Position numbers and translations under genes: made by a program
From: Chanos chanos
Lineage: Eukaryota > Chordata > Actinopteri > Gonorynchiformes > Chanidae
Direction of reading: 5' to 3'
Assembly (NCBI RefSeq): GCF_902362185.1
Contig: NC_044498.1
Span: 43,683,036-43,747,035 of the forward strand
DNA: 64,000 nucleotides
The notes under the pieces: generated by a model
Told to the model about the DNA's origin: nothing
Database searches by the model: none
What the model saw: only the letters and a program-made list of their open reading frames with translations
Shown: positions 38,301 to 48,921 of the stretch, piece by piece
How positions within the stretch are numbered: position 1 is the stretch's first letter
Layout of the letters: every line of letters begins with the position of its first letter

Positions 38301-41300
38301 TTTATACATGTACACGCATTAACATAAACATAAAGGGATAACAGAGCATGAGATTCGGAGAAACACAAGGCGCTGTCATGGTGCGGTTTATACATAAGAA
38401 AAGCAAAACAAAACAAAACAACCTGGACAGAGCCCAGCTGGAAGTATGCCAGTTCATATTTTTGTAAGTTAACGGCACAAAAAAAAAAAAAAAGGGTCAT
38501 TTCTAACCGCAGAAGCAAGGCTTTCGTGGCCTTACCCACGCTCTCCGTGGCAGAGGTCAGAGTCTGCAGGGTGACCTCCAGGCGCTGAGTCAGGCTGAGG
38601 CGAACGGCAATGCCCTCCTCAGTCAGTGTGGGATGACAGCAGAGCAGCACCTCCTGAACACTACAGCCAAACGGCCTGGACACGACATGATCCTCCCCTG
38701 CTGTTTCTACACAGATAAAGAAATGTCTCTTTTTTTCCCATCTGCTGATGAGGTCATGATTCAGATCAGGGAGAGTTTCCGCAGGGAGAGGAATGCTACA
38801 CTGCTCTGACGCTGTGTGCGACTGGGTGTACTGAATGTGTTTGGTACTTGCCTGTCTTGGCCGGGCCTTTTCCGGTAGCCGTGCGGTTGAGGATTTTACT
38901 GATCTGCTGCAGCACAAAGGGAAAGCCGTGGATTCCCTCAGAGCGAGGAGTCTTAGGGTCCACCTTCAGACCTGTGCAGCCGTAAAATTAAGAATTACAG
39001 ATCACACGTACACCAGACACACACAATCCCATTTCCTCAGGGTTAAGCATACTGTGAATGAGTCAGGAGAAAAGTACTTTCTTTTTGTCAGTCTGACTCA
39101 CGTCAAATGAAACGTTTATTGTTTCTTGTACTATGTGAATGCACAGAAGCCCAGCTCTCACAACAGACTTTTCCATAATATCCACCATCCCACTAGCTCC
39201 TCCTACCTCTGTTCTCCAGTGAGCCGCTGAGCCTGCGTTCGGCCGTCTCCAATAACTGGCGTGAGGTCTTCCACAGCTGACACTGGCAGCAAGCCAGGTC
39301 AAATGCCGCCATACCAGCTGGGCTCAGCTCCTCCAAAAGCGGGCACAGGATGCCTGAAGGATCAGGTAAGCCACGGGAGAGCCAATAGTCCTCCTCTAGG
39401 CAAGGTAAGGGGCGAGCAGGGGTGCTGAGGAGTCGGTCAGCCACGTCAGATATGGAGTAGAACGCCATGCCTGTGGTGAGGAGAAGAATACAGGGGCTAA
39501 GGGGGGTGAGAAAGCTAATGGTGTTACATCTCATGGCCCGTAGCAGCTGCTTTGGGCATCAGCGGTGAATTAAGTGTGTTATACATGTTATATGCAGTAT
39601 TAATATTTTTCATGCATGTAGTCTGGTGTCAGCGTGTGTGCGCGTGCGATAAAGATAGAGAAAGAGCGCTACGTACCTGCAGCGGCTGCAGAACCAATAT
39701 TCTGCAAGGTCGAGCGGCTGCTGCTTCCTAGGCGAGTCCTCCCAGGCCCAGTAACACCCACGGCCCCCAGACCTTCTGAGGATGAGGATGATGAAGACAG
39801 TGACTGACTCTCAATCTTATGCTCCACCTGAGCCAGCTCCTGCAGAACCTCCCGGTAAAGTTCCATAAAAACCAACTCTCCAGAACAGGCTGTGTTCTCC
39901 AAACCAAACATCAGCATCACCTACAGCAGGCACAAGCAGAACGAATGAACAGTTCAGTTCAACATATCACTACCCTACCTGTCATATGTCAAACCATAAC
40001 ACTTTCTCTCCATGTCCACCTCCATTATGTATAATTCTCTCCAATCATTCTAAAGTTAATGCTCTAGAGTACATAAGCAAACTACATTCTAAACACATTT
40101 GGAGTGGCACAGCTTCCCAGCTGTAGGAATGACAACACGATCATGTCTCACTTGGTGCGCCTCTATGACGTTGCCACGACGTATGCAAGAGACCAGCAGG
40201 GACTCCGGAGGGGAGAGCATGGCCGGAACCAGCCAGGTATGTGGACCACCACAAGGACAGACCTCACGTTCCAAACCCCCCGCGACCGTCCCTCCACCTC
40301 CATCTAGACCATAAACACAAACACCACGTCTTTACAGAGACGAACCTGTCAGAGCGAAACATCTCTTTCATTACATGGAGGCCTTTGTTTTACCTCAAGA
40401 CTTTACCACCTCAGGTGATCGTTATGAAGAAACTTTAACAGGGTGACGTGAATCAAGTCAGCGTGCATCAACACATAACACAGATTTAGCTGAGATTTCA
40501 GTGAAGCGTTTAGACCTACCGGAGGCACTGGTGCTGACCTCTCCGTTCTGGCGTTCAGAGGTGATGAGACGTTCAGAGTGATGGCGAAAAGACCTCTTCT
40601 TCCTCCTAACTCCAGAACCGCCACTGCTACTGCTGCTTTTTAGAGACAGAGCTGGACTGGCCACAGGGGAAGGTAGATACAGGCCATCCACGTCTGTGGG
40701 ACAATCAGGTAGACACATGCATACCCACAAACAGTTATCGGCTCAGTGAAGAAAAAAAAAAAACAATTTTAGAGGAGTAAGTTGAACTGCACACTCACTG
40801 CTCTTGTTACCACGGTTACTGGAAATGATCTGCAGCCTCCACTGTGCCTCAGCTGTGCGATTGGACAGCCTCTGCAAACGTGTACTGAACGTCTCCACGG
40901 TGATGGAACAGCCTAGGCTCTCAGCAACTTCCGCTTCGGCGGCCAATGCACGGCCATCCCCCTGTCCGAGCGCGCTCACCCCCTCCAACCCCTGTCTCAG
41001 CAGACGCAGGAACCCCTCCATCACTTGTACGTCCACCAGAAAGCCCTTATAACCCTGGGTCAGATGGCTCAGGTCCAGTTTACCCAGGTCAGGCTTGAGC
41101 GCGGTCTGACTTTTCCCCTCTATCCTCTCCCTCACACTCTCATTATTCTCCTCATGTTTTTGCTCATCTTCTGTCTTAAATTTGGCATCTGTAGTGTTGG
41201 GGTCAGCTGTTTGGGGTGTGGAAGGGTCTGCATTGGTACCAGTTCGGTCTGGCTGGATGAAGTCAGAGTTGGAGAGGAAGAGGAGCGAGAAGATGTTCTC

Positions 41301-44300
41301 CATGAGCTCCAGGCGGAAGATGGCAGGGACTGCTTCCAAGTAGAGCTGGCACTCAGACAGAAAGTGGTGGAACCTCTCAACTGGCCCTGAGAGTGAAAAT
41401 GATGATGATCATCATTTCAATAGAGATAATTATCACTGAATTTGAAAGTTTCACGTTCATGATATAGAAAGAGATAAAAAAAAATGTTAGATACAGGCTC
41501 CATATCAGTATCGGAAAAATGTACATTAGTTCGTGGTAAAGCAGTCAACATTACTTCTTAAAAAGACAACTTCAAGAAGGATTGCCTTCTCACTTAGCAT
41601 AGAACCATATGGTGCATTTACAAGGGCTCACTGCAAAGTTAATGGACATTCTCAGATTCAGCTCTTACTGCTGTACCTTCAGACTGCTCTGCTTCCTGAC
41701 TCTGGTCCACCTCAGACTGTGGTTTCCATGGCAATGTATTGCACACTGAGCATTGTGTGTGTGCATGTGCTTTCACACACAAGGCATAGAGGGCATACTT
41801 CATAGCACAGAAACCCTGGAACAGGGTCACGTTGCGTTGCACAGTCCCCGTATGTATTTCAACAACCTCAGGATCACCTAGACCACAACACACAGCAGGA
41901 AAGATCACGAGATTCCTTCATAAGCTTTCAATTTTGCAAAAGTTCAAAGTCTCCGACCGCCCCACCCCCTAATATTACATTCCGTTTTCAAGCTTTTATG
42001 CCGTACAAATAGTCATCTGGTTACACTTGAGATGATTAGATGTGAGAAAAGACAAATTCATCGAGAACTGTGAAGTACAAGGCTAATATTTTGCATGGTG
42101 TCTCAAAACAGTATTAAAAAAGTATAAAAGAGGAAATACACTTGTGAGAGGGGTTAAGTGAGGTAAAAAAAAAGACAGGTTAAATGAGGTTACATGAGGA
42201 AGTGTGCTTGAGTGTATGGAACCTGGTTCTGAGGACTTTGGCAGTCCCTGGAGTAGCTCCACCACCCTACGTTCTTCATACTGGGCGAGAGGAGTGAGAG
42301 AGTGCAGTATGTACAGAGCAGAGTGGTGATCTACAGTATGCAGCTGAGAAAGCAGAGCCTCCTGGGATATCCCTCTACACAACACACAGAGACAACAGTT
42401 TGACCCAGTTTGCTCACGCAAGCAAGAATGAAGGAATGTTTCTGGTTTCTTGACAAATACTGCAATCTGGTTTTCGGCCAGAGAGTGAGCAGTTATCTCA
42501 GAAACTCGACTTATCAAGTTGGACTTTGACTGGGAAAAAAAAAAGTTTCAAAACCGGACCAGTTCAATTGGAATATGATGTAAACAGAAAGTGGGGAGGT
42601 GAAGACTCTACCGTGAAACAAAACCAATTTAGGGTACACAATAAAAGAATTGACTTTTTTTTATTTCAGAGCTGAAAAGGTGTATCTGAACATTAGATTA
42701 TTTCTAAAAATTCACACTGAAAATAAACTAGCCAGAAGGTTATGTCTTCAGGGAAGTAAAAAGAAACTTATGACAGTATATGCTACTAAAACACTCCAGT
42801 TTACAAAGTAAACCCTCTCATGAAACAGCCCGAAGGTTTATCCAGTAACTGAAGGCGAACAGTGTGTGTGCTTTTCTCACTATGCTTACCCATGTATCCA
42901 CCAATAGGAAAAGCACAGGCCACTATCTGCTTGTCACACAGTCCATAATTGTAACCGAAACAAATATTTCCTTAAGGCTATGTGGGCAACAACTATGTGA
43001 AAACTGTCATATATGCAGCCATTCGGAAACAGTGAATCCTTATATAAACTTAACGATGTGAGAACTATCAATTCATGTGAGAGGATGTGGAGATTTCTAC
43101 TCACGGGTTGTTTTTGGCACACCATTCCAACACTCCCAGTTGAGAGGAGATACCACTGGCAAACTCACTCAGAACAGTGTCACTGGCCTCAGCCTAAACA
43201 GATTGGAAATGAGCTTCATCTTTCAGGCCAAAACAGACATATTATATCTCCCACACTCATATTCACAGCAGTGGTCAACAGTGTATGAAATCAGAGTTTA
43301 GTAATAGTATTGTGTTTAATAACAGCATCTGGTGTTTAGAGATAAGCCAGCTAACACTGAAACACCAAATGGACTACGGGTACAATTACTGGATTCTTGT
43401 GGACATTGCATTGTATCGTGTGAGCAAAATGATCACAGATCATGTGAACAGTGCAAAGAAATGTTAACACATTGAAACCCCTGCATGCAGAAGAGCTAAA
43501 ATGCATTCGGTAGCATAATCACTGCTGATGATGTGATTACAGTTCAACTGCAGACATGCAGTAATTTCAGTAACTCTTGTTTTAAGCGCATGAAATGTTC
43601 TAGTGCAAGGTGTGTGTTTGAAGTAAACCAGATTTGGATTCTGTGATTGTGTACGCATAATTCAGACTAAATGATGAAATGCCACAAAAAAGTAATAATT
43701 CAGTGATCAGTGAGTCATTGTGGACCTGCATTAAATTTGCGTTAGCTGTCTAATTTGTATTCACATGTAGTGTACCTAACCCCAAACACCAAAACAACGG
43801 CTAAATTCACTCCATTCCTTGTACAGGCATTACATTACGCCACCCTGCTCACCACCAAAGTGTTATGGATACGTCTAAAAGACCACATCCTATAGCTCAG
43901 TTTGTTTTCAATCCAATAAAAATGAGGGCTGAACCCAAAACAAGGACAGAATGTGAGTCAATGAAAACAAAGTTCTGGTACAAAAGTAGAACTTTGCGTC
44001 TGTTCAGATTAAATTGAACTAAAAGCCGAGTTCAGGCAAGAGTGAATGGGTTACTGCGATCATTTCGATCACAACAATGATAGTAGTTATCATTGCATTT
44101 AAGGCCACTGTGGCAAAAATGACCACATATCACAGTAAGGATTTTTGGTGATCTTGCCCTACCGTGGCATGTTATCTGTCACACAAGATCATGGAGGAAG
44201 TGACTCATCAAATCTAGTTCCAGAACGCTGATCTTTTCTGTTGGTTTGAAAAGCACAATCTCGGCCTTGGGAGGGAAAACTATGATCCCCCCGCCCCCTC

Positions 44301-46666
44301 ACTGACCTGTTGCTGGTGCAGTATTCTAAGCAACGTCTGAGCCGAGTCAATGCTCTGACACTGTTTCCAACCAAGCAACAGCAAGAGGCGGGACAGTGGC
44401 TGAAACTCTGACTTCAGTAATGCCTCAAGGCTGGAAAATTCCTCATTCTTAATGAGGTCCAGTCCTGTCACCTGTAAAACAGAGAGAGGTATGAAAAAAA
44501 GAGCCTCTTTAAAGAAAGAGCACTTTATATTTCTTTAGGTTAGTTGTAGTGGAGATTTGATGTGTGTTTGATTTATTGATACAAACATAACTTTACAGGT
44601 CCCTATGTTCAAGATTCATGTCAAAACACTTCACATCTCATGGAACAAATGAATGTGTACCTACCAAGACCTGCTCCAGAAAGTGTTTGCTATTGCTCAG
44701 ACAATCAAAGTAGATTGCTTTCCAAGCCGAGGGTCTGTCACTATGACAACACAACCCTAGCATTACCCTTTCCGCTTCTGGCAAGTCCACTAGAGAAATG
44801 AAGATATGTTTTCACACGCACACACACACACAAATGTACACACAGGCACGCACACAAACACATACACACACACACACATAGTTGTTAGGAAAAAAAAGTG
44901 TGGTCACATGCCAATTCTGTGATCATGAGCAACACAAAATGAGGCAATCTTAGCCACATGTGCAGGGGTGTGAAACTTAGCTGTGTGCTGGCAGTGCACT
45001 GCTAGAACAAGTTATGCTTTATTAACAAGCTTTCACTTCCTAAAATTAAAATACAGTAGCAAGACAAATGTCAAAAAACAATGCACTCATGGAAAGTATG
45101 ATCCTAAAAACCACAAAGACAATTCCAGAGAGGATATTCAAAGTGTGAGAATAAAAAGCCCCACAGACAGACTGACTCACATATAATACACAAGCATGAG
45201 AGTAAGGTTTAACTCAGGTAGGGTCTTGTTTATATGACTAAATATGTATATATAAGTCCTAGATGGGGTACCATTCCCCTCTGCAGGTAAGTGTTCAATG
45301 CATGTGTGTAACTATATATAAGACAGAGGCCCATCTCACCCTGTGTGTGTAGAGCCTCTCTGAGCAGCTGGTCTCGGAGTAACTTAAGTGCAGTGGAGCA
45401 GTAGAGAGAGAGCAGCGTCTGACCCTGAGGTCTCAACAGACAGCCAAGAATCCTCTCCTCTGAAAGGGGCCCATCCCTGGTCCTCCACAGGCCATCCCAG
45501 AGGGCCTCCAGCTGGGCCCCAGACCTCTCTGGCCCCCAGGGCATCAGAGCCAGTGCCATACACACTTCTTCTGCCCATCCATCTCTCTTTTCCTCTGTAA
45601 ACTGATTCACTTTGTCCATGAGGTGTTGGATGAAAGTATCCTGTAAGGCGTAGTCCCTCGCGCTGTTGATGGATCCGGGGCTGTGTTGTAAGAAGGTAAT
45701 GAGAGTGTGAGCCAGTCGAGGTTTACGCTGAGCTAGCAGAGACAGCAAGCAAGACTTCACACCAGCACTGAGGGGAGACTCAGAGACCCCTGAAGTCCTC
45801 TTATCCTCCAGCTGAGAGTTTAGAAATGCCTGGTGGAGCTCCTGAGAGGTACGGAAAAAAAAAGAGGAGAAACACCGTGGGAGGAAAGAGAGAGAGCGAT
45901 TAAAAAGAATTCATAGTGTAAAAAAAAACAATCGTGTTCCTGAGTAAACACTCTAAAGTGTAATGAGGGACCTCTGTTGATTGACACACCTTTAGCACAG
46001 TCTCTGACGTCTCATCCCCGAGTTCCTCTAGAAGCAGCAAGAACTCCAGTTCTCTTTTCACAGACACGTGAACCTATACGACAAAAATCAATATATGACT
46101 TCTTCTTGCCCTGCTGAGACTGAAAGCTTTTTTTTCCTGGCACAAGTATTTTCAACATCAAATGGTAGATACACCAACCAGAACAAATGTACCTTCTCAT
46201 CTGTACATCTCTCCAAGACTTGCAGCCAGTACCAAGCCAGTCTGTGAGGGCTTCCTACTGTGTCCCATCTGAAAGATGCACACAATAAGGCTGTCATACA
46301 CAATAATGCAATTGATGCGTATAAACCAACTTCATCATGGAACTGCAAAACATGGAAACACATGGGAGGCAGAACAGAGAGAGCAAACATAATAGCTAAA
46401 AATACTCTCGTCCACCCTTGAAGCTAACCAACCCCACTTCAACCAACCGTCAGTTCCTCTTGGACATAGAAGACTTACACGAGTGGGTAAGGATGCGTGA
46501 CGATGGCTTTGACAATGTCTCGCGGACTATGGGGCAAGTCGCAAGCAGCTTCGAGCTGCTGTACACAAGCGCCCGCTAATTCCCACTCCCCGCGCTGCAG
46601 ACAGAGCCTGAAGAAGCCGTAGAGCTCCTGTCTCGAGCTCTCCTCTTCACGACCAAAAGGGTGCAT
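26712..46666 (-). CDS. zfyve26: Spastizin / FYVE-CENT (ZFYVE26), complete, 40 coding exons
   Basis: Large PI3P-binding scaffold that works with spatacsin (SPG11) and AP-5 in autophagic lysosome reformation, and also acts at the cytokinetic midbody. Human ZFYVE26 loss causes spastic paraplegia 15. Forty exons join in phase from MHPFGREEESSRQELYGFFR to a stop at 26712, giving about 2598 residues (human 2539). The family is a long alpha-helical solenoid with one FYVE finger, here at about 1852-1919: WIPD at 1855, CMVC, RRHHCRRCGRLVC and RVCDQC, all ligands intact. Fish-specific differences are a Ser/Ala-rich low-complexity stretch in the 857-nt exon and a poly-Ser run (residues about 860-870). 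A 5' UTR exon seems to end at 47624, and the coding exon begins at 46717. Exon coordinates are in the four block entries below. Identity is very firm; a few exon edges are chosen by phase. Confidence 0.97.
29835..30925 (-). other. zfyve26 intron with CA/CG repeat and A-rich tracts
   Basis: A 1.09-kb intron. It starts near the 3' splice site with mixed CACACGCG repeats (29849-29922). Two long A runs, each followed by ATGCAGAAA, lie near 30413-30470. No exon or gene seen. Confidence 0.7.
31146..31181. repeat. (CA)n microsatellite
   Basis: About 17 CA units with one interruption, in a zfyve26 intron just upstream of the acceptor for the exon 31135-30926. An adjacent (GA)n tract follows. Confidence 0.9.
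32915..36123 (-). CDS. zfyve26: zfyve26 coding block 3: exons 20-27, including the FYVE finger
   Basis: Exons: 36123-35924, 35729-35625, 35343-35221, 35027-34854, 34438-34189, 33943-33851, 33538-33354 and 33051-32915. The RWPLESCLELLHYCLSD text and PLLMLEQLLMNLKVDWVDTA match the human solenoid closely. The FYVE domain is split over the last two exons at FTM|FNRRHHCRRC. Metal-binding Cys/His and the basic RRHHCR PI3P motif are intact. The donor after 35924 is GTCTGT and is weak. Long (CA)n runs abut the acceptors of the exons starting at 34438 and 35343. Confidence 0.93.
33227..33261. repeat. (GTAT)n tetranucleotide microsatellite
   Basis: About nine perfect units in the intron between the two zfyve26 FYVE exons. 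Confidence 0.95.
33949..33982. repeat. (AAAG)n tetranucleotide microsatellite
   Basis: About eight units. On the minus strand it forms the polypyrimidine tract just before the zfyve26 exon at 33943. Confidence 0.9.
34444..34499. repeat. (CA)n microsatellite next to a splice acceptor
   Basis: About 28 CA units ending 6 bases from the zfyve26 exon at 34438. On the transcribed strand the acceptor is preceded by (GT)n instead of a pyrimidine tract. Confidence 0.95.
35352..35393. repeat. (CA)n microsatellite next to a splice acceptor
   Basis: About 21 CA units directly upstream of the zfyve26 exon beginning at 35343. Confidence 0.95.
36392..41386 (-). CDS. zfyve26: zfyve26 coding block 2: exons 10-19, residues about 528-1497
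   Basis: Exons: 41386-40799, 40693-40520, 40303-40152, 39920-39677, 39470-39207, 38971-38852, 38706-38536, 38228-37995, 37655-37550 and 37248-36392. Conserved anchors are LELMENIFSLLFLSNSDFIQ, MLSPPESLLVSCIRRGNVIE, ELVFMELYREVLQELAQVEH, MAFYSISDVADRLL and AAFDLACCQCQLWKTSRQLL. Exon 15 (38971-38852) ends in a GC donor (ACAG|GCAAGT). The last exon is 857 nt, strongly GC-rich, and encodes a Ser/Ala-rich stretch unlike the human text, between conserved ends (VQQVIVQRCCEALPVWGSRH and LTSSALAFLKSLSPLLAALA). Confidence 0.92.
41677..46666 (-). CDS. zfyve26: zfyve26 coding block 1: exons 1-9, residues 1-527
   Basis: Exons, read leftward: 46666-46479, 46268-46193, 46073-45990, 45841-45340, 44789-44665, 44471-44307, 43193-43105, 42374-42223 and 41877-41677. 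Recognisable stretches are the N terminus (FFRLCLQRGEWELAGACVQQ), FYNxxLSN-type text IYFDCLSNSKHFLEQVL, RLLLLLGWKQCQSIDSAQTL, and TLFQGFCAMKYALYALCVKA. The last matches the human QGFCAMKYAIYALCV segment. The donor after 42223 is weak (CCAG|GTTCCA) but is required by phase. The 1.1-kb intron at 43194-44306 shows no feature. Confidence 0.92.
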
Positions 46667-48921
46667 GGTGCCCAGAGAATATGATCCAGTTCACTGATAT
46701 CTACATGAATTCCTCATCTGGTGCACAGAGAAAAAGCTATCAGTAATTTCGCTCATACAGATAGATCAATGCGTTTCTTAAGGAGCAGAAGATACAGAGA
46801 ATAAGACAAACTTACTAGAGTTAAAAAGAACGAGTCACTATGAATATTAAACATAACCAATATTAGCATCAGCCAGTTATTTCTGAAGAGTTAATATTAT
46901 TGAATACATGAACCTATTGTTACTCTTAAACAAACAAAACAAAAGAAACAAACAAACAAACAAAAACATTAATGCGAGAGAAGTTGTGTATGTATACATA
47001 TTCTCTGGACGGCTGGCTGCATCTTATGACCCACAACTTGATTAAAGAAGACTTTGTCTCGGTGCTTTTTGCCCTGGCTAGGGGAAGCTATATGAAAGTG
47101 GCGAATGCCTTAAATATGATTGTAAACTGTCACTGAAATGGGGTTATTCTGCAATTTATGGAATATTGTGTAAAATACAAAGCACTTTAAACTCAGTAAG
47201 GAAAGAAATAACGCGCAATGTTAATCGGAAAGACTATTATTAAAAACCGCACAAAAACAGAATATTCCCAATATAAAGCGTTATCAAGTGATGGGCGATT
47301 TCAATAACTAGTTTTATTACGAAATACCCAGAGTGATGGATTACTGCAAACTTTCCGAAGCACAGAGGCAACCAAAAAAAATCAATAGATAAAACAACAA
47401 TGTCAGGTATACACAACCTGAATAGCTCTTCGGAAACTGAATAGCTACTCTACAAGAAGCAACCGAATCTGAAAGAAACATATACGAGAGTAGCCTACAC
47501 TGGAGGAACTAACGTATTGAAAGCGTATTTTCAAGACGTGTAAACTATAAGTAATATACAACCCAACCTTTTGCTAGGTGGGACATAAATGCACAAGCAA
47601 ATATCATCAAATGAGACACTCACCGTTTATTTCCGACTTTCGCCTTCAACTACTGTACACATACTTCGAACGTCTTTCCTGTCACTTGTGTAGCCATGCC
47701 AGTTAAGTCATGTGATATGATCAGCTGATTGACGAAAGCCTAGTTCAAAGTTCGCCGGTTTAAACACCGTGAGGCGCTTCGAATTCATGCAGTTTTCGGA
47801 ACATGTTGTACATTAACTGTTTGCGAGCAAGGCTATTACACAAGGGAAAATAAAGATCATTATTTATAGTTTATAGCATAATCGGAATAAATGTCAAATG
47901 GCGGACTGCAGTTTCGATTGATATTCCGCCGCTTTGACATATCATAAAAATCACTCATCGGTGAGCTGCCCTGGAGCCTACCAAAGTGACATTGATCGTG
48001 GCATATTGTAATAGATTATCCTATGATTCAACCAGTGTTATCAGAAAGGAGACGACAGAAATTTTCTTTGAAAATGTCGCATCTACTCGGTGAGATTATA
48101 GAAATACAACCAAAAATTATGCCACAGAGATACAGAAATCTTGCCGTTGAGGTGAATTCTATGAAGTGCGTGTGCATCACATGTGACACAAATCTTTGTT
48201 TAATGGTAAACAGATTATTTTACACCTTAAACCGGTTAGACTGACATGCTAAACCATACACCTGATGTCTAATTATGTCTCCAGGGAGTTTGTTCCGTGC
48301 TGTTGTTGATGATGATAATTAGCGTATGTAGCACTTTGATAGTCTGCTGTGGTCTGGCGTAGTCTTCGTTTGGATTTAAATATGCCAACTAAGATGGACA
48401 GAAATTAATAGACACTCACGATCAAAACAGTGAGAGTAATATATTGTCATTCAAATTAATTAATTTTACTTTAGCCTGCATACGGATTCCCCGCTGATTG
48501 CTGCCTTGTAACTACGGAGTAAGGTTATTCAGCACAATGTGTCCAGAGGCAAAACAAAAGGGTGGAGTTTCACCATGATGTTCGAAGCAATAAGACATCA
48601 ATAAAAAATCAGTTCGAAGTGTGGATTTCATATGTTGTGTCACACACTAATTATTTGCAATACAATTTTAAATATAGCTAATTTATGGCACCTCTGTGGT
48701 CCAGTTTTTCCCGAAGCCAAACTGCAAGCGTGAGACTGTTTCTATAGAGACGAAGAGGCGTGAGGCAGCCAAGGCGGGGTTTGCACTGCTGCATCTGACT
48801 ACTGTACAGTAGCCTATGCTCTGTAATGATAAAGTAATTGGCCTATCTATGACAGCTATTGTCAGCCTGGAACAAAACTGATTCGACGCTTTTTAGAAGC
48901 AGCTGCTACTGATAGGAAACT
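46667..48921. promoter_or_regulatory. Divergent zfyve26/lgalsl 5' region
   Basis: On the minus side the zfyve26 leader occupies 46667-46717 and continues in an upstream non-coding exon that ends at 47624 (donor GTGAGT at 47623-47618). A TCATGTGA E-box lies at 47708-47715, next to CAGCTG. On the plus side the galectin-like gene starts at 48922. Between them I see AT-rich sequence and a 73-codon chance ORF at 48023-48244. Confidence 0.5.
47707..47716. promoter_or_regulatory. M-box/CLEAR-like E-box upstream of zfyve26
   Basis: GTCATGTGAT fits the MiT/TFE (MITF, TFEB, TFE3) core TCATGTGA better than a generic E-box, and it lies just upstream of the likely 5' exon. Function is inference. Confidence 0.35.
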
